Source: Phycicoccus sonneratiae (lineage in GTDB: Bacteria > Actinomycetota > Actinomycetes > Actinomycetales > Dermatophilaceae). From it: a stretch of 64,000 bases of DNA. The translations under genes and the position numbers were made by a program. The notes under the pieces are model-generated. The model saw only the letters and a program-made list of their open reading frames with translations, was not told where the DNA came from and did not search any database. Positions 48,697 through 60,122 of the stretch are shown in pieces (within the stretch, counting starts at the first letter, position 1; the number at the start of each line of letters is the position of its first letter). The DNA lies in the NCBI RefSeq assembly GCF_016887965.1, contig NZ_JAFDVD010000004.1, positions 62,001 to 126,000 of the forward strand, given 5' to 3'.

Positions 48697-50906
48697 TCGG
48701 TGATCCCGACGCGCGCGTGCAGCCGGCGCAGGGGCGCGGGCGCCCACCAGTTCGCCCGCCCGAGGACGGCCATCGTCGCGGGGACGAGGAGCATCCGCAC
48801 GAGCGTGGCGTCGATGGCGATGGCGAGCACCAGCGCGACGCCCATCTGCTTCATGATGAGCAGGTCGCCGGCCGCGAACCCCGCGAAGACGATGACCATG
48901 AGCAGCGCGGCCGAGGTGATGATCCGCCCCGAGCGCTGCAGGCCGAGGACGACCGCCTCGTGGGTGCTGCGGCCCTGCTCGTGCAGCTCGACGATGCGCG
49001 AGAGGAGGAAGACCTCGTAGTCCATCGAGAGGCCGAACCCGAAGGCCACGACGAGCAGCGGGATGGTGTTCTCCAGCCCGCCCGCCGACGTGAAGCGCAG
49101 CAGCGACTCGAGGTGGCCCTCCTGGAAGATCCACACGGTGACCCCGAGGCTGGCCCCGAGCGAGAGCACGTTCATCACGAGGGCCTTGACGGGGACGACG
49201 ACCGACCCGGTCATGAGGAAGAGCAGGACGAGCGTCGCGAGCACGACGGCCCCGACCGCCCAGGGGGCCCGCTCGGCGACGGCCTGCCGGAAGTCGAGGA
49301 TGCCCGAGGCCTGGCCGACGACCCAGGAGTCGAACGGCGGCCGGTCGGCGCGCAGCGAGTCGACGAGGGCGCGCGACGCCTCGCCCGTGCCGCTGTCGCC
49401 GGTGTGGAACGGCACGGTGACGACGCCGCCGTCGAGGACGCGGACGGGGTCGATCGAGCTCACCCCCGGGCGCCCCGCGGCGTCGGCGGCCCAGCTCCGG
49501 ACCTCGGCCTGGGGGGCACGGGCGACGACCACCACCTGCGCCCCGGCGAGCGTCGGGTAGCCGTCGGCGAGGTCCTCGAAGAAGGTCCGCTCCGGCGTGC
49601 CCTTCGGGAGCAGCTCGGCGCCGGAGGCGGTGAGGAGCATCCCGCTGACCGGGGCGGCGAGGACGAGCAGCAGGGCCGACACCACGCCGATGACGACCCA
49701 CGGCAGGCGGTGCACGCCCTCGGCGAGGCGGGAGAACAGCCCCGTGTCGGACGCGACCTCGGTGCCCCGGCGCAGCAGCCGCCGCGCCCCGAGGACGCAG
49801 AGCGCCGGCACGAGCGAGAGCGCCACGGCGAGGGCCACGACGACGACGGACACCCCGGCGAGCGAGACCGCCCGGACGAAGTCGATGTCGAGGAACAGCA
49901 GGCCGGCGAGCGAGATGGCCACCGTGAGCGCCGAGAACACGACGGTGCGCCCGGCGCGGTCGAGCGTGCGACCGGTCGCCTCGGTGACCTCCGCCGCGGT
50001 CGCGTCCGCCGCCGGTCGGCCGGCGAGCAGGGTCCGCATCTCCTCGCGGAACCGGCTGACGACGAGGAGCCCGTAGTCGATGCACAGCCCGAGCGCGAGC
50101 ACGGTGACGACGTTGACGGCGGTCGCGTCGAGGTCGAGGAGGTAGGAGAAGCCGAGGAGCGAGGCCAGCGCGCCGGAGATCGAGGCGATCGCCCCGAGCA
50201 CCGGGAACCCCGCGGCGAGGAAGCCGCCGAAGACGACGACCATGACGGCGAAGCTCACCGGCAGCGCGATGCCCTCGCCGCGCTGGCCGTCGACCTTGAC
50301 CTGGTGGACGATCCGGTCGACGAGCCCGCGCAGCCCGCCACGCTCCGACGAGGAGGCACCGGTCTCGCGGACCATCCGGTCGAGGACGGCGTCGACCTCG
50401 GCGGTGGCGGCGTCCTCCTGCTCGGCGGTGTCGTCCGGGTCGAAGGTGACGACGGTGGCGAAGCCGCCGGACCCGGGGTCGCCGTGCAGGAACATCGGGC
50501 GGGCCGCGGCCGAGGAGGGGCCGTCCGGGACGACGAACGGGTTGACCGCGCTCGTCACGGTGTCGACGGCGAGCAGGTCGCGCACGCCGGCGGCGGCCGC
50601 CCGGGCCACGGCGGGGTCGCCGGTGTCGACGCCCTCGACGAGGAGGGTGTGGGTGCTGAAGCCGCTGCCGCCGGCCTCGGAGAGGACGGCGCGGCCGGCC
50701 TGGTTCTCGCCGTCGACGACGATCTCACCGGTGTCGAGCCGGTCGAACAGGCTCGGGGTGCCGAGGCCGCCCAGGGCCACCGCGAACCCCGCCGCGATGA
50801 GGACGAGCCAGCCGATGACCACCGGGCGGGCGTGCGCCGCGACGAACCGGCCCCACCGCTCGAGGGCCGGCCGGCCGTGCCCGGCGCGCCTGCGCGTGGC
50901 GTCCAT
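48693..50906 (-). CDS. MMPL family RND-type exporter
   Basis: A 737-aa membrane protein with about 12 predicted helices in two repeats, each with a large extracytoplasmic loop between helices 1 and 2 (residues 55-220 and 420-530). Conserved MMPL segments include LGLCIDYGLLVVSRFREE and FGFGLSMDYEVFLLSRIVE. In mycobacteria these pumps export lipids; in other actinobacteria the cargo may be lipids, siderophores or drugs. ATG 50906 has GACTCT 6 nt upstream. It is coupled to the acetyltransferase and diverges from the DinB-like gene. Confidence 0.9.
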   Translation of the reverse strand: MDATRRRAGHGRPALERWGRFVAAHARPVVIGWLVLIAAGFAVALGGLGTPSLFDRLDTGEIVVDGENQAGRAVLSEAGGSGFSTHTLLVEGVDTGDPAVARAAAAGVRDLLAVDTVTSAVNPFVVPDGPSSAAARPMFLHGDPGSGGFATVVTFDPDDTAEQEDAATAEVDAVLDRMVRETGASSSERGGLRGLVDRIVHQVKVDGQRGEGIALPVSFAVMVVVFGGFLAAGFPVLGAIASISGALASLLGFSYLLDLDATAVNVVTVLALGLCIDYGLLVVSRFREEMRTLLAGRPAADATAAEVTEATGRTLDRAGRTVVFSALTVAISLAGLLFLDIDFVRAVSLAGVSVVVVALAVALSLVPALCVLGARRLLRRGTEVASDTGLFSRLAEGVHRLPWVVIGVVSALLLVLAAPVSGMLLTASGAELLPKGTPERTFFEDLADGYPTLAGAQVVVVARAPQAEVRSWAADAAGRPGVSSIDPVRVLDGGVVTVPFHTGDSGTGEASRALVDSLRADRPPFDSWVVGQASGILDFRQAVAERAPWAVGAVVLATLVLLFLMTGSVVVPVKALVMNVLSLGASLGVTVWIFQEGHLESLLRFTSAGGLENTIPLLVVAFGFGLSMDYEVFLLSRIVELHEQGRSTHEAVVLGLQRSGRIITSAALLMVIVFAGFAAGDLLIMKQMGVALVLAIAIDATLVRMLLVPATMAVLGRANWWAPAPLRRLHARVGITE

Positions 50907-50912
50907 GGGCAC

Positions 50913-50918
50913 AGAGTC
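50913..50918 (-). promoter_or_regulatory. -10 box, possible leaderless start of MMPL gene
   Basis: GACTCT followed by 6 nt and the ATG at 50906 on the minus strand; keeps A2 and T6 of TANNNT. Confidence 0.3.
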
Positions 50919-50969
50919 CCACGCGGCACCCGGCCGGCGCCGGGCGCCCCGCGGGCGCGGACGCGTCGC

Positions 50970-50975
50970 TACCGT
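50970..50975 (+). promoter_or_regulatory. -10 box, leaderless start of DinB-like gene
   Basis: TACCGT followed by 6 nt and the ATG at 50982. The same box and spacing recur at 52959. Confidence 0.5.
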
Positions 50976-50981
50976 GGCGAG

Positions 50982-51497
50982 ATGCCCGCCACGCGTACCC
51001 GCCCACCGAAGGTCGCCGACGAACGCACCCAGCTGCTCGGCTGGTACGACCTCCAGCGCGGCATCTGCCGGCTCAAGGCCGAGGGGCTCACCGACGACCA
51101 GGCGCACCGCGCGCTGCTGCCGACCTCGCCGCTGATGACCGTCGCCGGCATCGTGTCGCACCTCGCGTGGGCCGAGGACCTCTGGTTCCGCGAGGTGCTG
51201 CTCGGGGAACCGGGGCTGGCCCGGGGCTTCGAACCCGGGGCGCCGGACGACGCCGAGTTCCGCGTCGAGGGGGTGCCGCTCGCGACCCTCCTCGAGGAGT
51301 ACGACGCCGCCTGCGCCCGGTCCGACGCCGCCATCGCCGGGCGCTCGCTCGACGACACCGGCAGCACCGTCCTGCACGCGGTCGGCGAGGCGTCGCTGCG
51401 CTGGATGCTCCACCACATGCTCGAGGAGACCGCCCGGCACGCCGGCCACCTCGACCTGCTCCGCGAGATGCTCGACGGCGAGGTCGGCTACTACTGA
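50982..51497 (+). CDS. DinB/DUF664 family protein
   Basis: A 171-aa four-helix-bundle protein of the DinB/YfiT (DUF664) group. Metal-ligand His residues are at IVSHLAWAED, MLHHMLEET and RHAGHLDLLREM. Members are thiol-dependent enzymes in some cases (mycothiol-dependent maleylpyruvate isomerase relatives), others are unknown. It has its own leaderless promoter and diverges from the MMPL exporter. Confidence 0.87.
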   Translation: MPATRTRPPKVADERTQLLGWYDLQRGICRLKAEGLTDDQAHRALLPTSPLMTVAGIVSHLAWAEDLWFREVLLGEPGLARGFEPGAPDDAEFRVEGVPLATLLEEYDAACARSDAAIAGRSLDDTGSTVLHAVGEASLRWMLHHMLEETARHAGHLDLLREMLDGEVGYY

Positions 51498-51513
51498 CGT
51501 CGTCCCCGCCGGA

Positions 51514-51519
51514 TAGCGT
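51514..51519 (+). promoter_or_regulatory. -10 box, leaderless start of rarA
   Basis: TAGCGT followed by 6 nt and GTG 51526. Confidence 0.5.
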
Positions 51520-51525
51520 GAGGCC

Positions 51526-52944
51526 GTGAGCCAGGACGGGACCGACCTCTTCGGCGCCGCGGCGCAGGACGCCCGCGGCGAGGTCGCCGGCGGCGTCGTG
51601 CCGCCGCTCGCGGTCCGGATGCGTCCACGGTCCCTCGACGAGGTCCGGGGCCAGGCCGAGGTGCTGCGCCCCGGCAGCCCCCTGCGCCGGCTGATCGAGG
51701 GTGGTGGCGGCGCGGCCGGTGCCCTGTCGGCGATCCTCTGGGGGCCACCGGGTACCGGCAAGACCACGCTCGCCCACCTCGTCGCCACCGCCGCCGACCG
51801 CGAGTTCGTCGAGCTGTCGGCGGTCACCGCCGGGGTCAAGGACGTCCGCACGGTCATGGACGGCGCCGCGCGCACGCGCGACCTCTACGGGCGCCAGACC
51901 GTCCTCTTCCTCGACGAGATCCACCGCTTCACCAAGGCCCAGCAGGATGCCCTGCTGCCCGGGGTCGAGAACCGGCTCGTCGTCCTCGTCGCCGCCACCA
52001 CCGAGAACCCGTCCTTCTCGGTCATCGCGCCGCTGCTCTCGCGCTCGATGCTCGTCACGCTCGTCCCGCTCACCGACGACGAGGTCGCCGACGTCCTCAG
52101 GAGCGCCGCCGCCGACGAGCGTGGCCTCGACGGCGCCTACGCCCTCGCCGACGACGCCCGCGAGCACCTCGTCCGGCTCTCCGGCGGCGACGCCCGCCGG
52201 GCGCTGACCTTCCTCGAGGCCGCCGCCGGGGTGGCCGACGACTCGCTCGCGCCGGGCGCCGAGCGGCCGGACGTCCTCGAGGTCACGCTCGCGCACACCG
52301 AGCAGGCCGTCGCGCACGCCGCCGTCCGCTACGACCGCACCGGCGACCAGCACTACGACGTCGCGAGCGCCCTCATCAAGTCGATGCGCGGCTCCGACGT
52401 CGACGCCGCCCTGCACTACCTCGCCCGGATGCTCGAGGCGGGGGAAGACCCGCGCTTCATCGCCCGCCGCATCGTCATCGCGGCGTCCGAGGACGTCGGG
52501 ATGGCCGACCCCACGGCGCTCCAGACCGCCGTCGCGGCGATGCACGCCGTCGCCCAGATCGGGATGCCCGAGGCGCGGATCATCCTCGCGCAGGCCGTCG
52601 TCCACAACGCGCTCGCGCCGAAGTCCAACGCGGCCTACGGCGGCATCAACGCGGCCATCGCCGACGTCCGCGCCGGGCGAGGCGGGCCGGTGCCGCTGCA
52701 CCTGCGCGGCAGCGGGTACGGCGGCGCCGACCGGATCGCCCAGGCCACCGCGGCGGCCACCGGGCGGGGCCGCGCCCCCTCGTACGTCTACGCCCACGAC
52801 GAGCCCGACGGCGTGGCCGCCCAGCAGTACCTCCCCGACGACCTCGCCGAGGGCACCGACTACTACCGGCCCACCGACCGCGGCTTCGAGGCCCGGCTCC
52901 AGGAGCGCTGGCGCTGGCTCCGCGAGCGGCTCGGCCGGGGGTAG
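51526..52944 (+). CDS. rarA: Replication-associated recombination protein A (MgsA/WRNIP1 family)
   Basis: AAA+ ATPase (472 aa) acting at stalled forks. Walker A is GPPGTGKT (73-80), Walker [10 protein letters not shown] (127-135), sensor 1 AATTENPSF and the Arg finger region LSRSM. The C-terminal part (about 270-460) is the helical tetramerisation domain, with [17 protein letters not shown] and [16 protein letters not shown] 51526 with a TAGCGT box 6 nt upstream gives a leaderless mRNA. Often located next to alaS in actinobacteria, as here. Confidence 0.95.
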   Translation: MSQDGTDLFGAAAQDARGEVAGGVVPPLAVRMRPRSLDEVRGQAEVLRPGSPLRRLIEGGGGAAGALSAILWGPPGTGKTTLAHLVATAADREFVELSAVTAGVKDVRTVMDGAARTRDLYGRQTVLFLDEIHRFTKAQQDALLPGVENRLVVLVAATTENPSFSVIAPLLSRSMLVTLVPLTDDEVADVLRSAAADERGLDGAYALADDAREHLVRLSGGDARRALTFLEAAAGVADDSLAPGAERPDVLEVTLAHTEQAVAHAAVRYDRTGDQHYDVASALIKSMRGSDVDAALHYLARMLEAGEDPRFIARRIVIAASEDVGMADPTALQTAVAAMHAVAQIGMPEARIILAQAVVHNALAPKSNAAYGGINAAIADVRAGRGGPVPLHLRGSGYGGADRIAQATAAATGRGRAPSYVYAHDEPDGVAAQQYLPDDLAEGTDYYRPTDRGFEARLQERWRWLRERLGRG

Positions 52945-52958
52945 TCGGCGGCGCCGCC

Positions 52959-52964
52959 TACCGT
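52959..52964 (+). promoter_or_regulatory. -10 box, leaderless start of DksA/TraR-like gene
   Basis: TACCGT followed by GGGGAG and the ATG at 52971; the purines are too close to act as a ribosome site. Confidence 0.5.
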
Positions 52965-52970
52965 GGGGAG

Positions 52971-53285
52971 ATGGACACCGACGCCGCCCTGGCCGCCCAC
53001 GAGGACCGGCTCGTCGCCGAGCTCGCCACCCTGACGGCCACGCCGCCCGAGGGGGAGAACCTCTCGTTCGGCAAGCGCATCGGGGACGGCACCTCGCTGG
53101 CGGTCGACCGCCTGTCGGCCGTCGCGGTGCAGGAACAGCTCCTCGACGCCCTGGCGCAGGTCCGTCGGGCCCGCGGACGCGTCGCCGACGGCACCTACGG
53201 CACCTGCGAGGTGTGCGGCGACCCGATCCCCGCGGCGCGGCTCGAGGCGCGGCCGTGGGCGGTCCGGTGCGTCCGGCACGCGTGA
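52971..53285 (+). CDS. DksA/TraR-type zinc-finger protein
   Basis: A 104-aa protein with a helical N-terminus and a C-terminal DksA/TraR zinc finger: Cys79 and Cys82 (CEVCGDPIP), then LEARPWAVRC with Cys100. The fourth ligand is His103 (CVRH) rather than the usual Cys, so a C3H site is expected. DksA relatives bind RNA polymerase with ppGpp in proteobacteria; the actinobacterial role is not established. Single gene with its own promoter. Confidence 0.85.
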   Translation: MDTDAALAAHEDRLVAELATLTATPPEGENLSFGKRIGDGTSLAVDRLSAVAVQEQLLDALAQVRRARGRVADGTYGTCEVCGDPIPAARLEARPWAVRCVRHA

Positions 53286-53353
53286 TCAGCCCGGGCCCCG
53301 GCCCGCACCGGCGGTGCACGAGAACCCCGGCGACCGGCCCCGGGCCCGGCCGG

Positions 53354-53359
53354 TAGGGT
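53354..53359 (+). promoter_or_regulatory. -10 box, leaderless start of DUF948 gene
   Basis: TAGGGT followed by 7 nt and the ATG at 53367. Confidence 0.5.
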
Positions 53360-53366
53360 CGGCGCC

Positions 53367-53732
53367 ATGGACGTCACCCTCGGAGGCATCGCCGGGCTCA
53401 TCGCCGCGCTCGCGTTCGCGTACCTCGTCGTGCGGGTCGCCGGGCTGGTCGGCAAGGCCGGTCGCATCCTCGACGAGACCCGCGAGAGCGTCCGGACGAC
53501 CACCGAGAACGTCCAGCCCACCCTCAAGAGCCTCACCGACACCGTCGGGCTGACCAACGACCAGCTGACCCGCGTCGATGCGATCACCAGCTCGGTGTCG
53601 ACGATGACGACCAACGCCTCGGCGCTCACCTCCGTGTTCGCGGCGACCGTCGGGTCGCCGCTCATCAAGGTCGCGGCGTACAGCTACGGCGTGCGCACCG
53701 CGGTGCGCGGCCTGCGGAAGGCATCGCGATGA
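53367..53732 (+). CDS. DUF948 membrane protein
   Basis: A 121-aa protein with one N-terminal membrane helix (residues 5-27, GGIAGLIAALAFAYLVVRVAGLV) followed by a heptad-like helical region (ETRESVRTTTENVQPTLKSL) typical of DUF948. The family is widespread next to alaS in actinobacteria but has no known function. The stop overlaps the next ATG (ATGA). Confidence 0.8.
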   Translation: MDVTLGGIAGLIAALAFAYLVVRVAGLVGKAGRILDETRESVRTTTENVQPTLKSLTDTVGLTNDQLTRVDAITSSVSTMTTNASALTSVFAATVGSPLIKVAAYSYGVRTAVRGLRKASR

Positions 53733-54091
53733 GGATGCGCACCGTCCTCCTCGGCGCCGCGGTCGTGGGGGCCGGCTACCTCCTGTGGCGCCGGCCGGCG
53801 ACGCAGCGCTTCGTCGCGACCGTCCGCGACGCCGCCACCGAGCGCGAGGCGCAGCTGCGCGAGGCGGTCGAGACGGCGGTCCGCGAGGACGCCACGACCC
53901 GCGCGCCCCGCCACGCGGCCGGTGCGCGCGTGCCCGACCTCGACGTCGACGCCGGCTGGGACCGCGACCGCCCGGCCCTCGCCGACGGCGACCGCGGGCG
54001 CAGCCTGAGCCCCGAGGAGGCCCGCGCGCTGCTCCTCGACCCCGCCGGCCACGCCCGCGCGGACGGGCCCGACGGCGGACGAGCTCGGTAG
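53729..54091 (+). CDS. Small membrane-anchored hypothetical protein
   Basis: A 120-aa protein with a short N-terminal hydrophobic helix (TVLLGAAVVGAGYLLW, residues 5-20), a charged helix and an Asp/Arg-rich tail. It is the usual companion of the DUF948 gene before alaS in related genomes. Function unknown. ATG 53729 overlaps the DUF948 stop by 4 nt. Confidence 0.7.
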   Translation: MRMRTVLLGAAVVGAGYLLWRRPATQRFVATVRDAATEREAQLREAVETAVREDATTRAPRHAAGARVPDLDVDAGWDRDRPALADGDRGRSLSPEEARALLLDPAGHARADGPDGGRAR

Positions 54092-54145
54092 GGGCCACCC
54101 GCCCCCGCCTCCGCACGCCCGCCCGTTCCCCCGTGCGTCCCGCCC

Positions 54146-54151
54146 TACGAT
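54146..54151 (+). promoter_or_regulatory. alaS -10 box
   Basis: TACGAT; predicted start near 54158 gives a 38-nt leader. No clear Shine-Dalgarno sequence precedes the ATG at 54196. Confidence 0.45.
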
Positions 54152-54195
54152 GGCGGCCTGCCCGCGCACGGCCCACACCCCAGGACTGACACGAC

Positions 54196-56891
<2,696 letters not shown>

Positions 56892-56892
<1 letters not shown>

Positions 56893-57425
56893 TGTCCGCG
56901 CCCGCGGAGGGTCGAGAACGCGGCGTCCGGCTGGGCGTCGACGTCGGGTCGGTGCGCGTCGGTGTCGCCCGCAGCGACCCCGACGGCCTGCTCGCGACCC
57001 CCCTCGAGACCGTGCCGCGCACGGCCGAGGGGCCGGCCGCGGCCGGCGACGAGGACCTCGAGCGGGTGGCCGCCCTCGTCGCGGAGCACGGCGCCGCCGG
57101 TGTCGTCGTCGGGCTGCCCCGTTCGCTCTCCGGGGACCAGGGGCCCGCAGCGGCCCGGGCGCGCACGTATGCTTCCGTGCTGGCGGCGCGCATCGCCCCC
57201 GTCCCGGTCCGGCTCGTCGACGAGCGGCTCTCGACGGTCGAGGCGCACCGCGCGCTCCGCGACAGCGGGGTCGCCGGGAGGCGGCAGCGCGCCGTGGTCG
57301 ACCAGGCCGCGGCGGTGCTCATCCTCCAGTCGGCCCTCGACGCCGAGCGGACGACCGGGTCCCCTGCGGGGGAGCGGGTCGGAGGACGACGGCGCAAGCC
57401 ACGGACGAAGGGCACGACGACGTGA
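56892..57425 (+). CDS. ruvX: Putative pre-16S rRNA nuclease / Holliday junction resolvase (YqgF)
   Basis: A 177-aa RNase H-fold protein of the YqgF/RuvX family, acting in 16S rRNA 5' maturation and possibly recombination. Active-site segments: [37 protein letters not shown] and [11 protein letters not shown] basic, Arg/Lys-rich tail of about 25 residues follows. Its ATG shares one base with the alaS stop and its stop overlaps mltG by 4 nt. Confidence 0.93.
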
Positions 57426-58597
57426 GCCAGGACTTCACCGAGACGATCTTCGGTGACGAGACCCCGCGCCGTGCCCCGCGCACCCGTCGCGAGGTGCAGC
57501 AGCGGCGTCGCCGCCGGAAGCCGCGCCGCGGACGTCGCCTCCTCGCCGTGCTCCTCGCCGTCGGCCTCATCGGCGGCGCCGCGTACGGCGCCTGGACGGT
57601 GCTCGGCCCGAGCGTCAGCGGTCTCTTCGGTGGCAGCGACGGCGGCGAGGTCGACTTCGCCGGTCCCGGCGAGGGCGAGGTCGAGGTCGTCGTCAAGCAG
57701 GGCGACACCGGCGAGGCCATCGCCTCCACCCTGCGCGACGCCGGCGTCACGAGGACCCGCACCGCCTACCTCGACGCGGCCGCGGCCGACCCGACCTCGG
57801 CGGCCAAGATCCAGCCCGGCACCTACCTGATGCTCAAGGGGATGAAGGGCGTCGACGCCTTCGCCCTGCTCGTCGACCCCGCGAACCGGCTCGCGCAGCG
57901 GGTGACGATCCGCGAGGGCCTCTGGAAGAACGAGACCTTCGCCGCGCTCTCGAAGGCCACCGGCGTCCCGGTCGCCGAGTACACGAAGGCGGCCAAGGAC
58001 GCGAAGGCGATCGGCCTGCCGTCCGCCGCCGACGGGAACGTCGAGGGCTGGCTGTTCCCGGCGAGCTACGAGTTCGACGACAAGACCACGGCCACCGACC
58101 AGCTCAAGCAGATGGTCGCGCTCACCGTCAAGGCGCTCGAGGACGCCGGCGTCGCGGAGAAGGACTGGGAGCGCACGCTGACCATCGCCTCGATCGTCGA
58201 GGGCGAGGTGAGCGGCGACGCCGACCGCGGCAAGGTCGCCCGCGTCGTCCTCAACCGGCTCGACGGCGGCCCGCCGAGCTACGGCCTGCTCCAGATGGAC
58301 TCCACGGTCCACTACGCCGCCCAGCAGCGCGGCAAGGCGGGCACCACCGACTCCCAGCGCGCGAGCGACAGCCCGTACAACACCTACAAGGTGCAGGGCC
58401 TGCCGCCCGGCCCGATCGGCAACCCGGGCAAGGCCTCGATCGAGGCGGCCGCCAACCCGGCCGACGGCGACTGGGTCTTCTTCGTCACCGTCGACCCGAG
58501 CACCGGCGAGACGAAGTTCGCCTCGACCTCGGCCGAGCACGACCGCAACGTCCAGGAGTTCCAGCAGTGGTGCTCCGACAACCCCGGCAAGTGCTGA
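57422..58597 (+). CDS. mltG: Endolytic transglycosylase MltG (YceG)
   Basis: Membrane-bound lytic transglycosylase (391 aa) that cuts nascent peptidoglycan and sets strand length. Residues 1-39 are cytoplasmic and very basic, one membrane helix spans about 40-61, then a LysM-like region and the YceG catalytic domain. The catalytic Glu260 is in [23 protein letters not shown] (read as two halves); the second conserved stretch is [11 protein letters not shown]. The GTG overlaps the ruvX stop. The last codons overlap aroE. Confidence 0.94.
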   Translation: MSQDFTETIFGDETPRRAPRTRREVQQRRRRRKPRRGRRLLAVLLAVGLIGGAAYGAWTVLGPSVSGLFGGSDGGEVDFAGPGEGEVEVVVKQGDTGEAIASTLRDAGVTRTRTAYLDAAAADPTSAAKIQPGTYLMLKGMKGVDAFALLVDPANRLAQRVTIREGLWKNETFAALSKATGVPVAEYTKAAKDAKAIGLPSAADGNVEGWLFPASYEFDDKTTATDQLKQMVALTVKALEDAGVAEKDWERTLTIASIVEGEVSGDADRGKVARVVLNRLDGGPPSYGLLQMDSTVHYAAQQRGKAGTTDSQRASDSPYNTYKVQGLPPGPIGNPGKASIEAAANPADGDWVFFVTVDPSTGETKFASTSAEHDRNVQEFQQWCSDNPGKC

Positions 58598-59418
58598 GGG
58601 CGGCGGTCCTCGGCTCCCCGGTCGCGCACTCGCTCTCCCCGGTCCTGCACCGGGCGGGGTACGCGGCGGCCGGGCTCGACGGCTGGGAGTACGGCCTCCA
58701 CGAGGTCGACGCCGCGGGGCTGCCCGGTTTCGTCGGAGGTCTCGACGGCTCGTGGCGCGGGCTGTCGCTGACCATGCCGCTCAAGGAGGTCGCGCTCGAC
58801 GTCGCCACGACGGCGTCGGAGCTCGCCCGGCGCGCCGGGGCGGCGAACACCCTCGTCCGCCGGTCCGACGGCGGGTGGGACGCGACGAACACCGACGTCG
58901 CCGGGCTGGCCGCCGCCCTGCGCCCGCACCTGGCCGGCATCCCGGCGCGGGCGCTGGTGCTCGGGGCGGGGGCGACCGCCCGGTCGGCGGTGCTGGCCCT
59001 CGCCGGGCTCGGTGTCACGACGCTCACCGTCCGGGCCCGGGACACCGGGCGGGCGGCCGACCTGCTCGCCTGGGCGCTCGACGCCGGGGTCGGCATCCGC
59101 AACGGATCGGTCGCGGCGATCGACCCGTGGGTGAGCACCCGCGACGACGTCGTCGTCTCCACCGTCCCGCCGGCCGCCGCCGAGGCGGTCGCCGCCACCG
59201 TGCCCGAGCAGCACGGCGGGGTCTTCCTCGACGTCGTGTACGCCGGCTGGCCCACCCCGCCCGCGCGGGCCGCCGCGGCCGCGGGGATGACCGTCGTCTC
59301 CGGGCTCGACATGCTCGTGCACCAGGCCGCCGAGCAGTTCGCGCTCTTCACCGGGCAGCCCGCCCCGGTCGAGGCGATGCTCGCGGCCGGGCGCCGGGCC
59401 GCCGGGGTCGGCCCGTGA
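58591..59418 (+). CDS. aroE: Shikimate dehydrogenase
   Basis: NADP-dependent shikimate dehydrogenase (275 aa), fourth step of the shikimate pathway. The substrate site has GSPVAHSLSPVLH and the catalytic Lys in MPLKE; the paired Asp is in NTDVAG. The cofactor loop is LGAGATARSAVLAL. I chose GTG 58591, which overlaps the mltG stop by 7 nt; a GTG at 58567 would add eight residues and overlap mltG by 31 nt. Coupled to the prepilin peptidase gene (GTGA). Confidence 0.93.
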   Translation: MLRAAVLGSPVAHSLSPVLHRAGYAAAGLDGWEYGLHEVDAAGLPGFVGGLDGSWRGLSLTMPLKEVALDVATTASELARRAGAANTLVRRSDGGWDATNTDVAGLAAALRPHLAGIPARALVLGAGATARSAVLALAGLGVTTLTVRARDTGRAADLLAWALDAGVGIRNGSVAAIDPWVSTRDDVVVSTVPPAAAEAVAATVPEQHGGVFLDVVYAGWPTPPARAAAAAGMTVVSGLDMLVHQAAEQFALFTGQPAPVEAMLAAGRRAAGVGP

Positions 59419-60098
59419 CCCCGTGGTGGGTGGTGCTCGCGGGGGCGCTCGTCCTCGGCGTCGTCGGGCACCTCACCGGGCGCGAGCTGGCGACCGGCGG
59501 CTACCGCATCGAGGAGGACGAGGCCGAGCATCCGCCGGGGAACCCGTGGTGGACCGGCCCGGCCACCGGGGCGCTGGCCGGCGTCGCCGCGTGGTCGGTG
59601 CAGGACCTCGGGGGATGGGCCGCCCTCCCGCCGTTCCTCCTCTTCGCCTGGCTCACCGTCGCGCTCGTGTGGATCGACCTCGACGTCCACCGCCTGCCCG
59701 TCGGCCTCGTCGTGCCCGGGGGCGCCGCGCTCCTCGTGCTGGTCGCCCTCGCGGTGCTCGCCACCGGCGGCCCGCGGTGGCAGGGCACGCTCATCGGCGC
59801 CGCGCTGATGGGCGGCTTCTACCTCGTCCTGTTCCTCCTGCCCGGCGGCGGGGTGGGCTTCGGCGACGTCCGGCTCGCGCCCGTCATCGGGGCGCTCCTC
59901 GGCTTCCTCGGCACGACGCACGTCGTCATCGGGATGTGCGCCGGCTTCCTCGTCGGGGGGCTGGCGGCCGTCGCGATGCTCGTCCTGCGGCGGGTCGGCC
60001 TGTCGTCGCACATCGCCTACGGGCCCGCGATGTGCCTCGGCGCCTGGTTCTCCATCGCCTTCACGCCTCGCATCGTGATCGCCCTCGGGGGCGGCTGA
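59415..60098 (+). CDS. A24 family prepilin peptidase, methylase domain absent
   Basis: A 227-aa membrane aspartic peptidase of the type IV prepilin peptidase family, with about 6-7 helices. Active-site Asp88 is in VWIDLDVHRLP and Asp151 in the GxGD motif GFGDVRLAP. The N-terminal cytoplasmic methylase domain with its CxxC pairs is absent, as in the short peptidases of Flp/Tad systems. No pilus genes lie nearby, but a copy inside the aro operon is common in actinobacteria. GTG 59415 overlaps aroE. Confidence 0.88.
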   Translation: MTPWWVVLAGALVLGVVGHLTGRELATGGYRIEEDEAEHPPGNPWWTGPATGALAGVAAWSVQDLGGWAALPPFLLFAWLTVALVWIDLDVHRLPVGLVVPGGAALLVLVALAVLATGGPRWQGTLIGAALMGGFYLVLFLLPGGGVGFGDVRLAPVIGALLGFLGTTHVVIGMCAGFLVGGLAAVAMLVLRRVGLSSHIAYGPAMCLGAWFSIAFTPRIVIALGGG

Positions 60099-60109
60099 GG
60101 CGCCCGTGA

Positions 60110-60115
60110 CAGGAT
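60110..60115 (+). promoter_or_regulatory. -10 box, possible leaderless start of aroC
   Basis: CAGGAT followed by 7 nt and ATG 60123, in the 24-bp gap after the peptidase gene. Confidence 0.35.
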
Positions 60116-60122
60116 TGCCGGC

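Noticed and set aside
48717-51497. A 926-codon ORF opposite the MMPL exporter
   Set aside because: Its upstream part is Glu/Arg/Asp-rich antisense of a clear membrane protein; only its last 171 codons (the DinB-like gene) are real.
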